From: Tessaracoccus defluvii | GTDB lineage: Bacteria; Actinomycetota; Actinomycetes; Propionibacteriales; Propionibacteriaceae | Reading direction: 5' to 3' | DNA length: 64,000 bases | NCBI RefSeq assembly: GCF_014489575.1 | Contig: NZ_CP060789.1 | Span: 2,666,001-2,730,000 of the forward strand | Shown: one piece after another, positions 8,969 through 17,548 of the stretch | Position numbering within the stretch: position 1 is the stretch's first letter | How the letters are laid out: each line of letters begins with the position of its first letter | Position numbers and translations under genes: made by a program | Notes under the pieces: generated by a model | What the model saw: only the letters and a program-made list of their open reading frames with translations | Database searches by the model: none | Told to the model about the DNA's origin: nothing

Positions 8969-9411
8969 TCAGTCGCGGAAGCGGGCGGCGTCGAGCCGGC
9001 CCCGCACGTCGGCGATGACGTCGTCAATCTGCGAGTTCTGCGCGATCGGGAAGACGAGGTTCGTGCGGCGGTCATCGTGATGGTGGATGGTCAGCCGTTC
9101 ACGTTCCTTCGTGGCCGTCACCCGGGTCACCTCGCGCCACGCACCCTCCAGGCGGGTCCCGTTGCCGGTGACCGCGTAGCCGTCCTCCCTCAGCGTCAGG
9201 CGCAGCGTCGCCTGCCGCATGACGTAGAGGGCCAGCGCCGTCAGTGCGAGCCCGGCCACCAGCAGCACCCCACCGATGACGGCGAACGCGACGTGCCAAC
9301 CGGACGACAGCGACACCACGAGTAGAAGTGCCCCAGGAGAGCCGCGACCGCCGCGACCGCGAAGGCCCGCACGGGCGGCGGGGGCTGGATGAGGTACGAC
9401 GTAGCTGCCAT
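8969..9411 (-). pseudogene. Small membrane protein with PH-like C-terminus, interrupted by a one-base frameshift
   Basis: Reads as one 147-residue protein if a single G is added to the GGGG run at 9331-9334 (minus strand). The N-terminus MAATSYLIQPPPPVRAFAVA, from ATG 9411, is in one frame. From GTG 9319 the other frame continues with a second hydrophobic segment (residues about 45-70) and a soluble part, LRLTLREDGYAVTGNG to DVRGRL, resembling a bacterial PH-like domain. The intact downstream frame alone (8969-9319, 116 residues) could be called a gene, but it would lose the first membrane segment. Function unknown. The gene faces the LCP gene and ends 3 bp from it. Confidence 0.65.
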
Positions 9412-9473
9412 GACGGCAGCCTACCGGCGCCCCGCTGCGGCGTGGTGGCTGCGGTCGGCGTCGGCGGAGGCGC

Positions 9474-9479
9474 TAGAGT
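9474..9479 (+). promoter_or_regulatory. -10 box of tRNA-Ser(UGA)
   Basis: TAGAGT ending 11 nt before the tRNA, the same spacing as for the other serine tRNA in this window. Confidence 0.5.
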
Positions 9480-9490
9480 TGCCCCCGACT

Positions 9491-9575
9491 GGCGAGGTCG
9501 CATAGTGGACTAGTGCAGCCGCCTTGAAAGCGGCCGAGGGGCAACTCTCCGTGGGTTCGAATCCCACCCTCGCCG
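9491..9575 (+). tRNA. tRNA-Ser(UGA)
   Basis: Class II tRNA. Acceptor GGCGAGG/CCTCGCC, anticodon stem GCCGC/GCGGC with loop CTTGAAA (anticodon UGA), extended variable arm, T arm GTGGGTTCGAATCCCAC. G73 and an encoded CCA follow (9576-9578). Reads UCA and other UCN serine codons. Confidence 0.96.
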
Positions 9576-9599
9576 CCACCGGACCCGGAGGGGAGACAG

Positions 9600-10520
9600 A
9601 TGCCGCCCCGCTCGCCACTGCCGCCCCGTCACGGGCTGCAGGCCGCCTGGGTCCGCACACCTGACCGGGACCCGGCCGACCCGCTGCCCTGGCCCACGAT
9701 GCGCGACTGGCTCGTCCACAAGCTCGCGCCCTCGCCCGAGGATGTCGACGCCATGCTGGCCGCCGGCGCCTTCGTCGACGACGCCGGTCTCCCGTGGACC
9801 GGCAGCGAGCCGTACCGGCCGCACACGTTCGTCTGGTTCCACCGGACCCTGCGGGACGAGCCGGAAGTCCCCGGCGAGCTGACCGTCCTGTACCGCGACG
9901 ACCGCATCGTCGTCGTCGACAAACCGCACTTCCTGTCGACGATCCCCCGCGGCAGGCACATCGTGCAGAGCGTCGTCGTCAAGGCCAGGACGATGCTCGA
10001 CCTGCCCGAACTCTCCGCCGCGCACCGGCTCGACCGGGCCACCGCCGGCGTCGTGCTGCTGACCACCGAGAAACGGTGGCGGGCGCCGTACCAGGGCCTC
10101 TTCGCCGACCGCAGGGTCACGAAACGCTACGAGGCCATCGCCCCCTTCGACCCCGCATGCGTGTTCCCGCTGCGCGTCGAGTCGCACCTGACGAAGCGGG
10201 TCGGCACGCTGCAGGCGGAGACGCTGGACCTGCCGCCGAACGCGTTCACCGACATCGACATCCTGGAGGTCCGGGGGCGCTGGGCCCGCTACGACGTCGT
10301 GCCGTTGACCGGAAAGACGCACCAGATCCGGGCCCACTTCAACTCGCTGGGCCTTCCCCTCCACGGGGATCAGCTGTACCCCGAGGTGCTCGACGAACCC
10401 GTCGACGACTTCGGGACCCCGCTGGGGCTGCTGGCGCGGTCGCTGACCTTCGACGATCCCGTCGACGGGACGCGGAGCACCTTCACCTCCCGGCGGGTGC
10501 TCCGCATGCCGGAGGACTAG
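9600..10520 (+). CDS. RluA-family RNA pseudouridine synthase
   Basis: 306 residues. Converts uridine to pseudouridine in rRNA or tRNA. The catalytic motif HRLDRATAG gives Asp145. YRDDRIVVVDKPHFLSTIP and GKTHQIRAHFNSLGLPLHGD are the standard flanking RluA motifs. An N-terminal 90-residue extension (MRDWLVHKLAPS...) resembles the S4-less lead seen in actinobacterial members. GGAGG lies upstream of the ATG. Its TAG stop shares a CTAG palindrome with the stop of the convergent gene. The exact target uridine cannot be read from sequence. Confidence 0.88.
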   Translation: MPPRSPLPPRHGLQAAWVRTPDRDPADPLPWPTMRDWLVHKLAPSPEDVDAMLAAGAFVDDAGLPWTGSEPYRPHTFVWFHRTLRDEPEVPGELTVLYRDDRIVVVDKPHFLSTIPRGRHIVQSVVVKARTMLDLPELSAAHRLDRATAGVVLLTTEKRWRAPYQGLFADRRVTKRYEAIAPFDPACVFPLRVESHLTKRVGTLQAETLDLPPNAFTDIDILEVRGRWARYDVVPLTGKTHQIRAHFNSLGLPLHGDQLYPEVLDEPVDDFGTPLGLLARSLTFDDPVDGTRSTFTSRRVLRMPED

Positions 10521-12321
10521 GAAGCGCAGTCCGCGACAGCCTGGAGCGTCGACTCGGGAACGACCCCGACACCGCCCAGCGCGACCACGCGCCGCGGCTT
10601 GGTCTGCTTCACGTACGCGCAGACCTCCGGGGTCGGCCCGGCGGGCTTGGTCAGCAGGATCGGACCATCGGTGACGGTGCCGCCGGCGATGGCATCGACG
10701 AAGCTGTCCCCGTTGGCGACATAGACGGAGGTGGCCCCGGACGGGAAGGCCCGCTTGGCGATCTCGACGGCCGTCTCGTACCGGGTGGCGCCGAACAGCT
10801 TCCCTTCGAGGGATGGCCGACCGCGGCGCCGCCCAGCGCGAACACCGAACCGGCGCCGAGTCCCTTGAGCCGCTGGATCTCGGCACGGACCTCCGGCGAT
10901 ACGCCGGAGCGGGGATTGACCAGGAGGACGGGGCCGTCGGTGAGCACGCCGCCGACCACGCCGTCGGGACCGCCGTTCCCGTCCGGGCCGAAGCCGTCGG
11001 TCAGGTAGACGCTCCTGGGCGACGAACCAGCGGGGAACGCGTACCGGGAGACGGCGATCGAGGTGTCCGCGCGGCTGTCGCCGGCGAGGCGCGTATACGC
11101 CCTGCCCCCGGAGTAGTAGGTCGCGACGGCGTCGGAGACGGCCCCGGTTCCACCCACGACGACGATCTCGGGGTTGCCCAGCCGCTGGATCTCCGCGCGG
11201 ACCTCGACGGCGGCCGAGCGCGGGTTGGTGAGCAGGATCGGCCCGTTGGTCAGGATGCCGGCGACCTGGGCGTCCGCGGCGATGTCGGCCCGGGCGATGT
11301 AGACCTTCTTGGCGGTGGCGGCGCTCCACTGCTCCTGGGAGATCATCAGCGAGGTGTCGACCCGGTCCTGGCCGCCCCAGCGGAGGGTCACGGGGGCCTC
11401 GTCACGGATGAGCGCCTCCGGGAAGTAGCCCTTCATGACCGTGTAGAACAGCCTGTTGCTGCTGATCCACGGGGTGTAGGTGTACAGGGAAGCCGTGGCC
11501 ATCGACTTCGGCACGAACGCCTCGGCGCCGGCATCGAGAGGCTTGGCCGGAGGGCCACCGAGGTAGGCCCTGATGAACGGGTAAGTCGTCCAGGTCTGGT
11601 AGGCGTAGAGCCGGTCAGCGGCGAAGTAGAGCTGCTTCTCGAACCCGGCGAACTTCTCACTGCAGGTGCCGCCGTCGGGGCAGCCCATGCCCATCATCTT
11701 GTTCCACTGCGCGGGCGTCTTCGCCTGCGCTACACCCGACGACTCCTTCTGGATCGTCGTCAGGAGCACCTTGGGACTGATGCCACACGCCTTCGCCACC
11801 ATGTCGATGGCCGTCCAGGACCTCGTCCCCGCCGGGAAGTCGACGGGCTTGCAGCCGACGCTCCGGTCACTGCGGAGGCTGGTCACGGGCAGCACCAGAT
11901 CCTTGAGGCACGTCTTGTCCGCCGTGGTCGTGCAGGCGGCGCCCTTGGCCTGGATGAACTGCTGGATCTGGGTCGCGTTCAGCGCGTCGGCGCGGTAGAA
12001 CTCGTAGTCGGTCATGACGAAGGTGTGGTCGAACGGCGGCGCCGTCACGACCGCGCTCGCCCTGGCCATGGCCCCTGGCCCGTCCTCGATCCCCGCGAGC
12101 ACCTCTGCGGGGTCCGTCAGGAACTCGGCACTGGGTCGCTCCTCATCGAGCAGGAGCTCTCCGCTGAGGTCCGCCGGCTCCGGCGTCTCGTCCGCGTAGG
12201 CGGGGCCCGCCACCAGGCCCAGCGAGACCACGAGCGCGGCGGCGATCCCGCACCGACCGAGCTTTCCCGGCATTGACACCACGGCGATGTACCTCTTCCT
12301 GCCGGACACACGACCAGCCAC
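10517..12321 (-). pseudogene. Secreted cell wall-binding repeat protein with lysozyme-like domain, frameshifted
   Basis: One 601-residue protein if one base is restored near 10815 (GGCC read as GGGCC). Signal peptide (residues about 1-42, ending AYA), then a domain of about 250 residues with LTTIQKESSG, reminiscent of a transglycosylase glutamate. Three cell-wall-binding type 2 repeats follow (KVYIARADIAADAQVAGILT; SVYLTDGFGPDGNGGPDGVV; SVYVANGDSFVDAIAGGTVT). The break lies at the start of the third repeat, after FALGGAAVG; the other frame resumes SLEGKLFGATRYET. The GTG at 12321 is preceded by TAGAAT with 6 nt spacing, suggesting a leaderless start. A GTG at 12282 with AGGAAGAGG upstream is an alternative. 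Likely anchored in the envelope and remodelling or binding wall polymer. Confidence 0.75.
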
Positions 12322-12327
12322 GGCCGC

Positions 12328-12372
12328 ATTCTACGTAGTGATGTGCCATCCGTCTCGACCGACCGGTAGCTT
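12328..12372. promoter_or_regulatory. Divergent leaderless -10 boxes
   Basis: Minus strand TAGAAT at 12328-12333 ends 6 nt before the GTG at 12321. Plus strand TAGCTT at 12367-12372 ends 7 nt before the ATG at 12380. Both divergent genes would be transcribed from their start codon. Confidence 0.45.
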
Positions 12373-12379
12373 GGGTGCC

Positions 12380-13351
12380 ATGCGTGCAGTTCTCGTCGAT
12401 TCCCCTGGTGGCCCGGAGTCCATGCGTGTCGGCGAGGTCGACACCCCCACCCCCGGCCCTGGCGAGGTGCTGGTCAAGACGGTGGCCTCCGGCGTGAACC
12501 GGGCCGATGTCCTGCAACGCCAGGGCCACTACCCGCCGCCCCGCGGCACCACCGACATCATCGGCCTCGAGGCCTCAGGCGTCGTGGCGGCCGTCGGCGA
12601 CGGCGTCGACCAGTGGCGCGAAGGCGACGAGGTCGTCGCCCTGCTCGCCGGCGGCGGCTACGCCGAGTACTTCGTGGCGCCGGCCGGGCAGCTGATCGCC
12701 CCGCCCTCCTCCGTCGACCTGGTCACCGCGGGCGGACTGCTGGAGGTCGCGGCCACCGTCGTGTCCAACCTGGACGTGGCCGGCCTGGCCGCAGGCGAGG
12801 TGTTCCTCGTCCATGGCGGCGCGGGCGGCATCGGCACCTTCGCCATCCAGTACGCCAAGGCGCTCGGGGCGACCGTCATCACGACGGCGGGCACCGCCGA
12901 GAAGGTGCGGCACTGCCTCGACCACGGCGCCGACCACGCCATCGACTACCACGACGACTGGCCCGCGGCCGTCGCTGAGGCCACCGGCGGAAAGGGCGCC
13001 GACGTCATTCTCGACATCATGGGCGCCAAGTACCTCGAGGCCAACGTGAAGTCGCTGGCCCGCCGGGGCCGGATGGTCGTCATCGGGCTGCAGGGTGGCG
13101 TCAAGGGCACCCTGAACCTCGGCCTGCTGCTGGCCAAGCAGGGCACGATCACCGCGACGTCGCTGCGGTTCCGCCCCGCGGCCGAGAAGGCGGCGATCTG
13201 TTCCCGGGTGGCGGAGACCGTGTGGCCGCTCATCGACGCGGGCACCATCGCGGTGAGCCCCGAGACCCGGTTCCCGTTCGCCGAGGTGCAGGCGGCCCAC
13301 ACCCACCTCGTGGGCGGCGACAACGTCGGAAAGATCGTCCTGGTGCACTGA
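12380..13351 (+). CDS. NAD(P)H-quinone oxidoreductase, PIG3/QOR type (MDR superfamily)
   Basis: 323 residues. Zinc-free medium-chain reductase that uses NADPH to reduce quinones or enones. VASGVNRADVLQRQGHYPPP near residue 35 is the PIG3 signature. The Rossmann segment is VFLVHGGAGGIGTFAIQYAK (about 143-162). The length is normal. The ATG at 12380 was chosen over upstream in-frame starts because it begins the conserved MRAVLVDSPGGPE and follows the -10 box by 7 nt. Confidence 0.9.
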   Translation: MRAVLVDSPGGPESMRVGEVDTPTPGPGEVLVKTVASGVNRADVLQRQGHYPPPRGTTDIIGLEASGVVAAVGDGVDQWREGDEVVALLAGGGYAEYFVAPAGQLIAPPSSVDLVTAGGLLEVAATVVSNLDVAGLAAGEVFLVHGGAGGIGTFAIQYAKALGATVITTAGTAEKVRHCLDHGADHAIDYHDDWPAAVAEATGGKGADVILDIMGAKYLEANVKSLARRGRMVVIGLQGGVKGTLNLGLLLAKQGTITATSLRFRPAAEKAAICSRVAETVWPLIDAGTIAVSPETRFPFAEVQAAHTHLVGGDNVGKIVLVH

Positions 13352-13376
13352 CCCCGGGCCGGGGCCGGGCAGCCGT

Positions 13377-14633
13377 TCAGCGCCTGCGGCCTCCCCGTCG
13401 CAGCAGCGCGACGGCGCCGAGCGCGGCGCCCGCGACGGCTCCGATCTTCAGCCAGCTGCGCCTGCGGGGCATGGCCGCGGCCGCCTCGAGCGTCTCCTGC
13501 AGCGACGCGGCCGCACTTGTCCGCGAGAACCGGTCGAGCAGCGCCACGGCATTGTCGGCCCACGCCTGCCTGGTCGCCTCGTCGGCGTCGCGGACGCGCG
13601 TGATGCCCTCGACCAGCTCCTCGGGCCCGACCATCGCGCCCACCTCGCCGTCCGCCGCGACGCGACGCAGCGGGTGAGCCGCGTTCGACACGACCGGCAG
13701 CCCGGCTGCGAGGTAGTCGAACAGCTTGTTGGGGCTCATGCCCTTGTCGAGCACCTTCAGCGGCGCGATGACGTGCAGGCCGACGTCACAGGCCCGCAGC
13801 AGCCGTGGCAGCTCGGCCTTGGGGATGGGGTCGCGGAACTCGACGTTGCCCAGGCCACGGCGGCCCGCCTCGTCGATCGCCCACTGCTTCTCCGAGCCGG
13901 ATCCGATCATGAGGAAGTTGACGTCCGGCAGCGCCTCCGCGGCATCCAGCGTCAGGTCGACCCGGTTGGCGGGGCCGTGCGCGCCGGCGTAGACGGCGGT
14001 GTAGCCGGAGATGCCGTACTCGCGGCGGAGCGTGTCGCGGTCGTCGGAGACGACGAAGTCGGCGGCCTCGGTACCGTTGGAGATGGCGACGACCCGCGAC
14101 CGGTCGACGCCGAACGCCTCGAAGTGGTCCTCCCAGCCGGGGGTCACGACGACGATCCGGTCGGCGCCGCGGTACAGCGTGCCCTCCAGACCCATCAGGA
14201 TCCGGTGCACGAGCGATCCCTCCCGCAGATGCCCCATCGCGACGATGCTCTCGGGCCAGAGGTCACGGACCTCCATCACGAACGAGGCGCCCTTGAGCCG
14301 CGCCACCAGCAGCGCCGCCGCCGCGGCGAGCAGCTGCGGGGACGACCCGTAGACCACGTCGGCAGGCTTGGTCAGCGACGCCACCGTCGCCTCGGCGGCG
14401 AAGACGCCCCAGCCCAGCATCCGCATGACGCCGTTGCCGGAGTACGTCGGGATCGGCACGAGCACGAAGCGCGGATCGCTGGTCGTGTACGGCTTCTGCG
14501 TGTAGTGACTCACGTTGCTGGCGACGAAGGTCGTCTCCCAGCCCTGCAGCCGATCGAACAGATCAACGTGTCGCGTGCCGCCGCCCTGGTCTCGGGGCTG
14601 GGCGTAGTGCTCGATCACGATGGCCTTCGACAT
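13377..14633 (-). CDS. Glycosyltransferase family 4, membrane-anchored
   Basis: 418 residues, GT-B fold. Acceptor-side N-terminus MSKAIVIEHYAQPRDQGGGT, then AVYAGAHGPANRVDLTLDAA at the donor domain and KVLDKGMSPNKLFDYLAAGLP, the nucleotide-sugar-binding loop. The last 25 residues form one hydrophobic helix ending in RRGGRRR, which should tether the enzyme to the inner membrane. The ATG has GGGAGG 7 nt upstream. First gene of the polysaccharide locus. WbuB-like by general appearance; donor and acceptor are unknown. Confidence 0.87.
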   Translation of the reverse strand: MSKAIVIEHYAQPRDQGGGTRHVDLFDRLQGWETTFVASNVSHYTQKPYTTSDPRFVLVPIPTYSGNGVMRMLGWGVFAAEATVASLTKPADVVYGSSPQLLAAAAALLVARLKGASFVMEVRDLWPESIVAMGHLREGSLVHRILMGLEGTLYRGADRIVVVTPGWEDHFEAFGVDRSRVVAISNGTEAADFVVSDDRDTLRREYGISGYTAVYAGAHGPANRVDLTLDAAEALPDVNFLMIGSGSEKQWAIDEAGRRGLGNVEFRDPIPKAELPRLLRACDVGLHVIAPLKVLDKGMSPNKLFDYLAAGLPVVSNAAHPLRRVAADGEVGAMVGPEELVEGITRVRDADEATRQAWADNAVALLDRFSRTSAAASLQETLEAAAAMPRRRSWLKIGAVAGAALGAVALLRRGGRRR

Positions 14634-14662
14634 GGACCTACCTCCCACGGGTTGACCCGGAC

Positions 14663-14717
14663 AGTCTAGGCCCCCGCGCCGCGACCCCCGGGCACGCTCC
14701 GGTCCAGGCACTAGACT
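14663..14717. promoter_or_regulatory. Divergent -10 boxes for the glycosyltransferase and the decarboxylase/ATP-grasp operon
   Basis: TAGACT on the minus strand at 14663-14668 and TAGACT on the plus strand at 14712-14717: identical hexamers facing outward. Confidence 0.5.
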
Positions 14718-14746
14718 CCCGGGTGATCAGTTACCAAGGAGTCCGA

Positions 14747-15943
14747 GTGAGCGAGACCATCGTCACCCCCGCGTTCGTCGTCGACGAGCCGGCGCTGCGC
14801 AGGCAGGTGGAGTCGTTCACCGACGCGATGGCCGACGTCTGGCCCGGCGGCATCGTCAGCTACTCCGTCAAGACCAACTCGCTGCCCTGGGTCGTCGCCT
14901 GGATGGAGCCGGCGGGCGTCTGGGCCGAGGTCGTCTCTGACGACGAGTACGAGCTGGCCACCGCGCTCGGACACACCCCGGAGCGGATCGTCTTCAACGG
15001 CCCCGTGAAGTCCCGCGCCGCGCTGGCCCGCGCCATCGACGGGGGATCCCTGATCAATCTCGACTCACAGCGCGAGTTGCGCTGGGCCACCGAACTGGCG
15101 GCCGAGCGTCCCGCGGGCTCCGTCAAGGTGGGGGTCCGGGTCAACTGGAACGTCGACGCGGAGTGCCCCGGCGCGACGGCGAGCGGACCGGACGGGCTGC
15201 GCTTCGGCTTCCACGTCGAGGGCGGAGACCTCACCGAGGCCCTGCAGTACCTCGCTGCAGGGGGCGTCGAGGTGGTCGGCCTGCACCTGCACGTCACCAG
15301 CCTGAGCCGCGGCATCGACGTGTACCGCTCGGCGGCCCGCACGGCCGTCGGCGTGATCCGTGACCACGCGCTGCGCCTCGACTACCTCGACATCGGCGGC
15401 GGTTTCTTCGGCGGCGACAACCCGGATTTCCCCACGCCCACGCAGTATCTGACGGCGATCCGCGACGTCCTCGTCGACGCGGTCGATCCCGCTGTCACCC
15501 GTCTGATCATCGAGCCGGGGGCCGCGCTCATCGCCGTCCCCGTCGACTTCCACACCAGCGTCATCGACGCCAAGCAGGTCCAGGACCACGTCATCGTCGT
15601 CACCGACGGTTCGCGCACCAACCTCGACACGTTCTTCCGCAAGACGGGCTACGCACACGACCTGATCACCGCCGGGGAGCCGACCGCGACGCCGCAGGTG
15701 ATCTCGGGCTTCACCTGCCTCGACAACGACCGGCTGATGACCCTGGTCGACGCGCCGCGGCTGCGCGAGGGGGATCAGGTCATCTACCTCCGGGTCGGGT
15801 CGTACACGATGGCCTTCAACCCGCTGTTCATCAACTATCTGCCCGCCGTCTACGCCCGCCGCGACGACGGCCGCCTGCAGCTGGTCCGGCGCCGCTGGAC
15901 GGCGGCGGACTACCTGGCCGGAAACGATTGGAGCCTCTCGTGA
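14747..15943 (+). CDS. PLP-dependent fold-III decarboxylase (diaminopimelate/ornithine decarboxylase-like)
   Basis: 398 residues. Alanine-racemase-type barrel followed by a C-terminal beta domain. The PLP lysine is Lys42 in SYSVKTN. The phosphate-binding DIGGGF, LHLHVTS, EPGAALIA and the cysteine of GFTCLDNDRL match the order in LysA-type decarboxylases. It is not an obvious LysA, and its context is a sugar-polymer locus, so the substrate is probably an amino acid used as a decoration. The GTG at 14747 was chosen because AAGGAG lies 5 nt upstream; an ATG-like start at 14723 lacks this. The stop overlaps the next start in GTGA. Confidence 0.8.
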   Translation: MSETIVTPAFVVDEPALRRQVESFTDAMADVWPGGIVSYSVKTNSLPWVVAWMEPAGVWAEVVSDDEYELATALGHTPERIVFNGPVKSRAALARAIDGGSLINLDSQRELRWATELAAERPAGSVKVGVRVNWNVDAECPGATASGPDGLRFGFHVEGGDLTEALQYLAAGGVEVVGLHLHVTSLSRGIDVYRSAARTAVGVIRDHALRLDYLDIGGGFFGGDNPDFPTPTQYLTAIRDVLVDAVDPAVTRLIIEPGAALIAVPVDFHTSVIDAKQVQDHVIVVTDGSRTNLDTFFRKTGYAHDLITAGEPTATPQVISGFTCLDNDRLMTLVDAPRLREGDQVIYLRVGSYTMAFNPLFINYLPAVYARRDDGRLQLVRRRWTAADYLAGNDWSLS

Positions 15944-16920
15944 ACGTCCTCATCCTCAGCGCAGGAAGCCGCGGCAAGCTCGTTTCCTACTTCCAGCGGG
16001 CCCTGGCCGGCCGCGGCAACGTCGTCACCACCGACAGCAGCGAGCTCGCCCCGACGCTCTACCTGGCCGACCGGCACTACGTCGTCCCCAGGATCACGGA
16101 CCCGGACTACCTGCCGACCATCCTCGACATCTGCCGCCGCGAGTCGATCGACACCTGCCTGTCGCTCATCGACCCTGAACTGGCGCTGCTCGCCGACCAT
16201 GCCGACGAGTTCCGGGCCGTCGGCGTGACCCCGATGATCTCCCCCGCCGAGGCCGTCCACCGCGGCTTCAACAAGTGGGACATGTACCGCTTCTGCGTCG
16301 ACAACGGCATCCCCACGCCGCGGACGTGGGCCGATGCGGCCACGCTCCGGGCCGACCTCGAGGCCGGCGTCGTCGCTCTGCCGCTGTTCGCCAAGCCCGC
16401 GACGGGCTCCGCCTCCGCGAACATCCGCACCGTCACCGACGCGGCCGAACTGGCCGAGGCGTGGGCGCTGGCTCCCGACATGATCGTCCAGGAGCTGATG
16501 ACGGGCGAGGCGATCGACGTCGACGTCTACATCGACCTCATCACCGGCGAGGTCATCTCGCTCTTCGCCAAGAAGAAGCTGCGGATGCGGGCGGGAACGG
16601 CCGACAAGTCCGTCTCCTTCAAGGACCCGGCGCTCGACCGCTTCGTGATCGACTTCTGCCGGGTCGCCGGCTTCCGGGGCGCCATCGACATCGACCTCTT
16701 CGTCACCGACGACGGCTACTCGCTCCTGGAGGTCAACCCCCGGTTCGGCGGCGTCTACCCGCACGCCTATGAGTGCGGCGTCGACTTCCCCTCGATGCTG
16801 CTGCGCAACGTGGCCGGCGAGGCGAACGAGCCGAACATCGGCGCCTACGAGGAGGACTGGGCGATGCTCGCCTACGAGGAGGTCGTGATGACCCGCATCG
16901 AAGGCCTGTCGCGGAACTGA
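15940..16920 (+). CDS. ATP-grasp carboxylate-amine ligase (CarB-like)
   Basis: 326 residues. N-terminal Rossmann-like domain MNVLILSAGSRGKLVSYFQR, central ATP-grasp with PLFAKPATGSAS and DMIVQELMTGEAIDVDVYID, and the metal-binding end SLLEVNPRFGGVYPHAYECG. Such enzymes activate a carboxylate as acyl phosphate and join it to an amine. It is translationally coupled to the decarboxylase gene (GTGA overlap) and ends 4 bp from the convergent sugar transferase gene. It could acylate an amino sugar with an amino-acid-derived group; that role is inference. Confidence 0.8.
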   Translation: MNVLILSAGSRGKLVSYFQRALAGRGNVVTTDSSELAPTLYLADRHYVVPRITDPDYLPTILDICRRESIDTCLSLIDPELALLADHADEFRAVGVTPMISPAEAVHRGFNKWDMYRFCVDNGIPTPRTWADAATLRADLEAGVVALPLFAKPATGSASANIRTVTDAAELAEAWALAPDMIVQELMTGEAIDVDVYIDLITGEVISLFAKKKLRMRAGTADKSVSFKDPALDRFVIDFCRVAGFRGAIDIDLFVTDDGYSLLEVNPRFGGVYPHAYECGVDFPSMLLRNVAGEANEPNIGAYEEDWAMLAYEEVVMTRIEGLSRN

Positions 16921-16924
16921 CCCG

Positions 16925-17548
16925 TCAGGGGCGGACCTGCTCGTCGGGCGCGCCCTCGAAGTCGGTCATGGTCGCCTGACCCTCCTCCGAGATCCCCTCC
17001 CGCCGCAGCACCACCGCGACGGAGTCGAACAGGATCCGCAGGTCGAGCGCCAGGGAGCGGTGCTCGACGTAGTAGGCGTCCCAGGCCAGCCGGGTCCCCC
17101 ACGAGACGGTGTTGCGCCCCTTGACCTGCGCGAGGCCGGTCACGCCGGGGCGCACGTCGTGGCGGGTGGCCTGCCGGGGCGTGTACAGGGGGAGGTACTC
17201 GGGGAGCAGGGGCCGCGGTCCCACGATGCTCATGTCCCCCTTGAGGACGTTGAGCAGGCTCGGCAGTTCGTCGAGGCTCGTCGCGCGGAGGAGGGCGCCC
17301 AGCCGGGTCATCCGCTCGTCGTCGGTGATGTGGGTCTCGTCCTCCACGAGCATCGTGCGGAACTTGACCATCTCGAAGACGCGACCGCCGCGGCCGGGCC
17401 TGGCCTGCCGGAACAACACCGGCGACCCCATCCGCAGCCGCACGGCGAGCGCGACGACCAGTTGGATCGGCAGGGTGACGATCAGCAGCGTCCAGGCGAC
17501 GACGAGGTCGATGGCGCGCTTGACCGGGTCGTAGGGGCGCCTCCTCAC
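16925..17548 (-). CDS. Undecaprenyl-phosphate sugar-1-phosphate transferase, PglC-like
   Basis: 207 residues. Monotopic phosphoglycosyltransferase that loads the first sugar phosphate onto undecaprenyl phosphate. One N-terminal hydrophobic segment (about 12-35) is followed by FEMVKFRTM, DELPSLLNVLKGDMSIVGPR and PGVTGLAQV, the family core. The size is that of the small PglC type, lacking the large N-terminal region of WbaP. The GTG start overlaps the stop of the upstream aminotransferase gene (GTGA). Probably uses the product of the PglF/PglE-like enzymes encoded nearby. Confidence 0.9.
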   Translation of the reverse strand: MRRRPYDPVKRAIDLVVAWTLLIVTLPIQLVVALAVRLRMGSPVLFRQARPGRGGRVFEMVKFRTMLVEDETHITDDERMTRLGALLRATSLDELPSLLNVLKGDMSIVGPRPLLPEYLPLYTPRQATRHDVRPGVTGLAQVKGRNTVSWGTRLAWDAYYVEHRSLALDLRILFDSVAVVLRREGISEEGQATMTDFEGAPDEQVRP

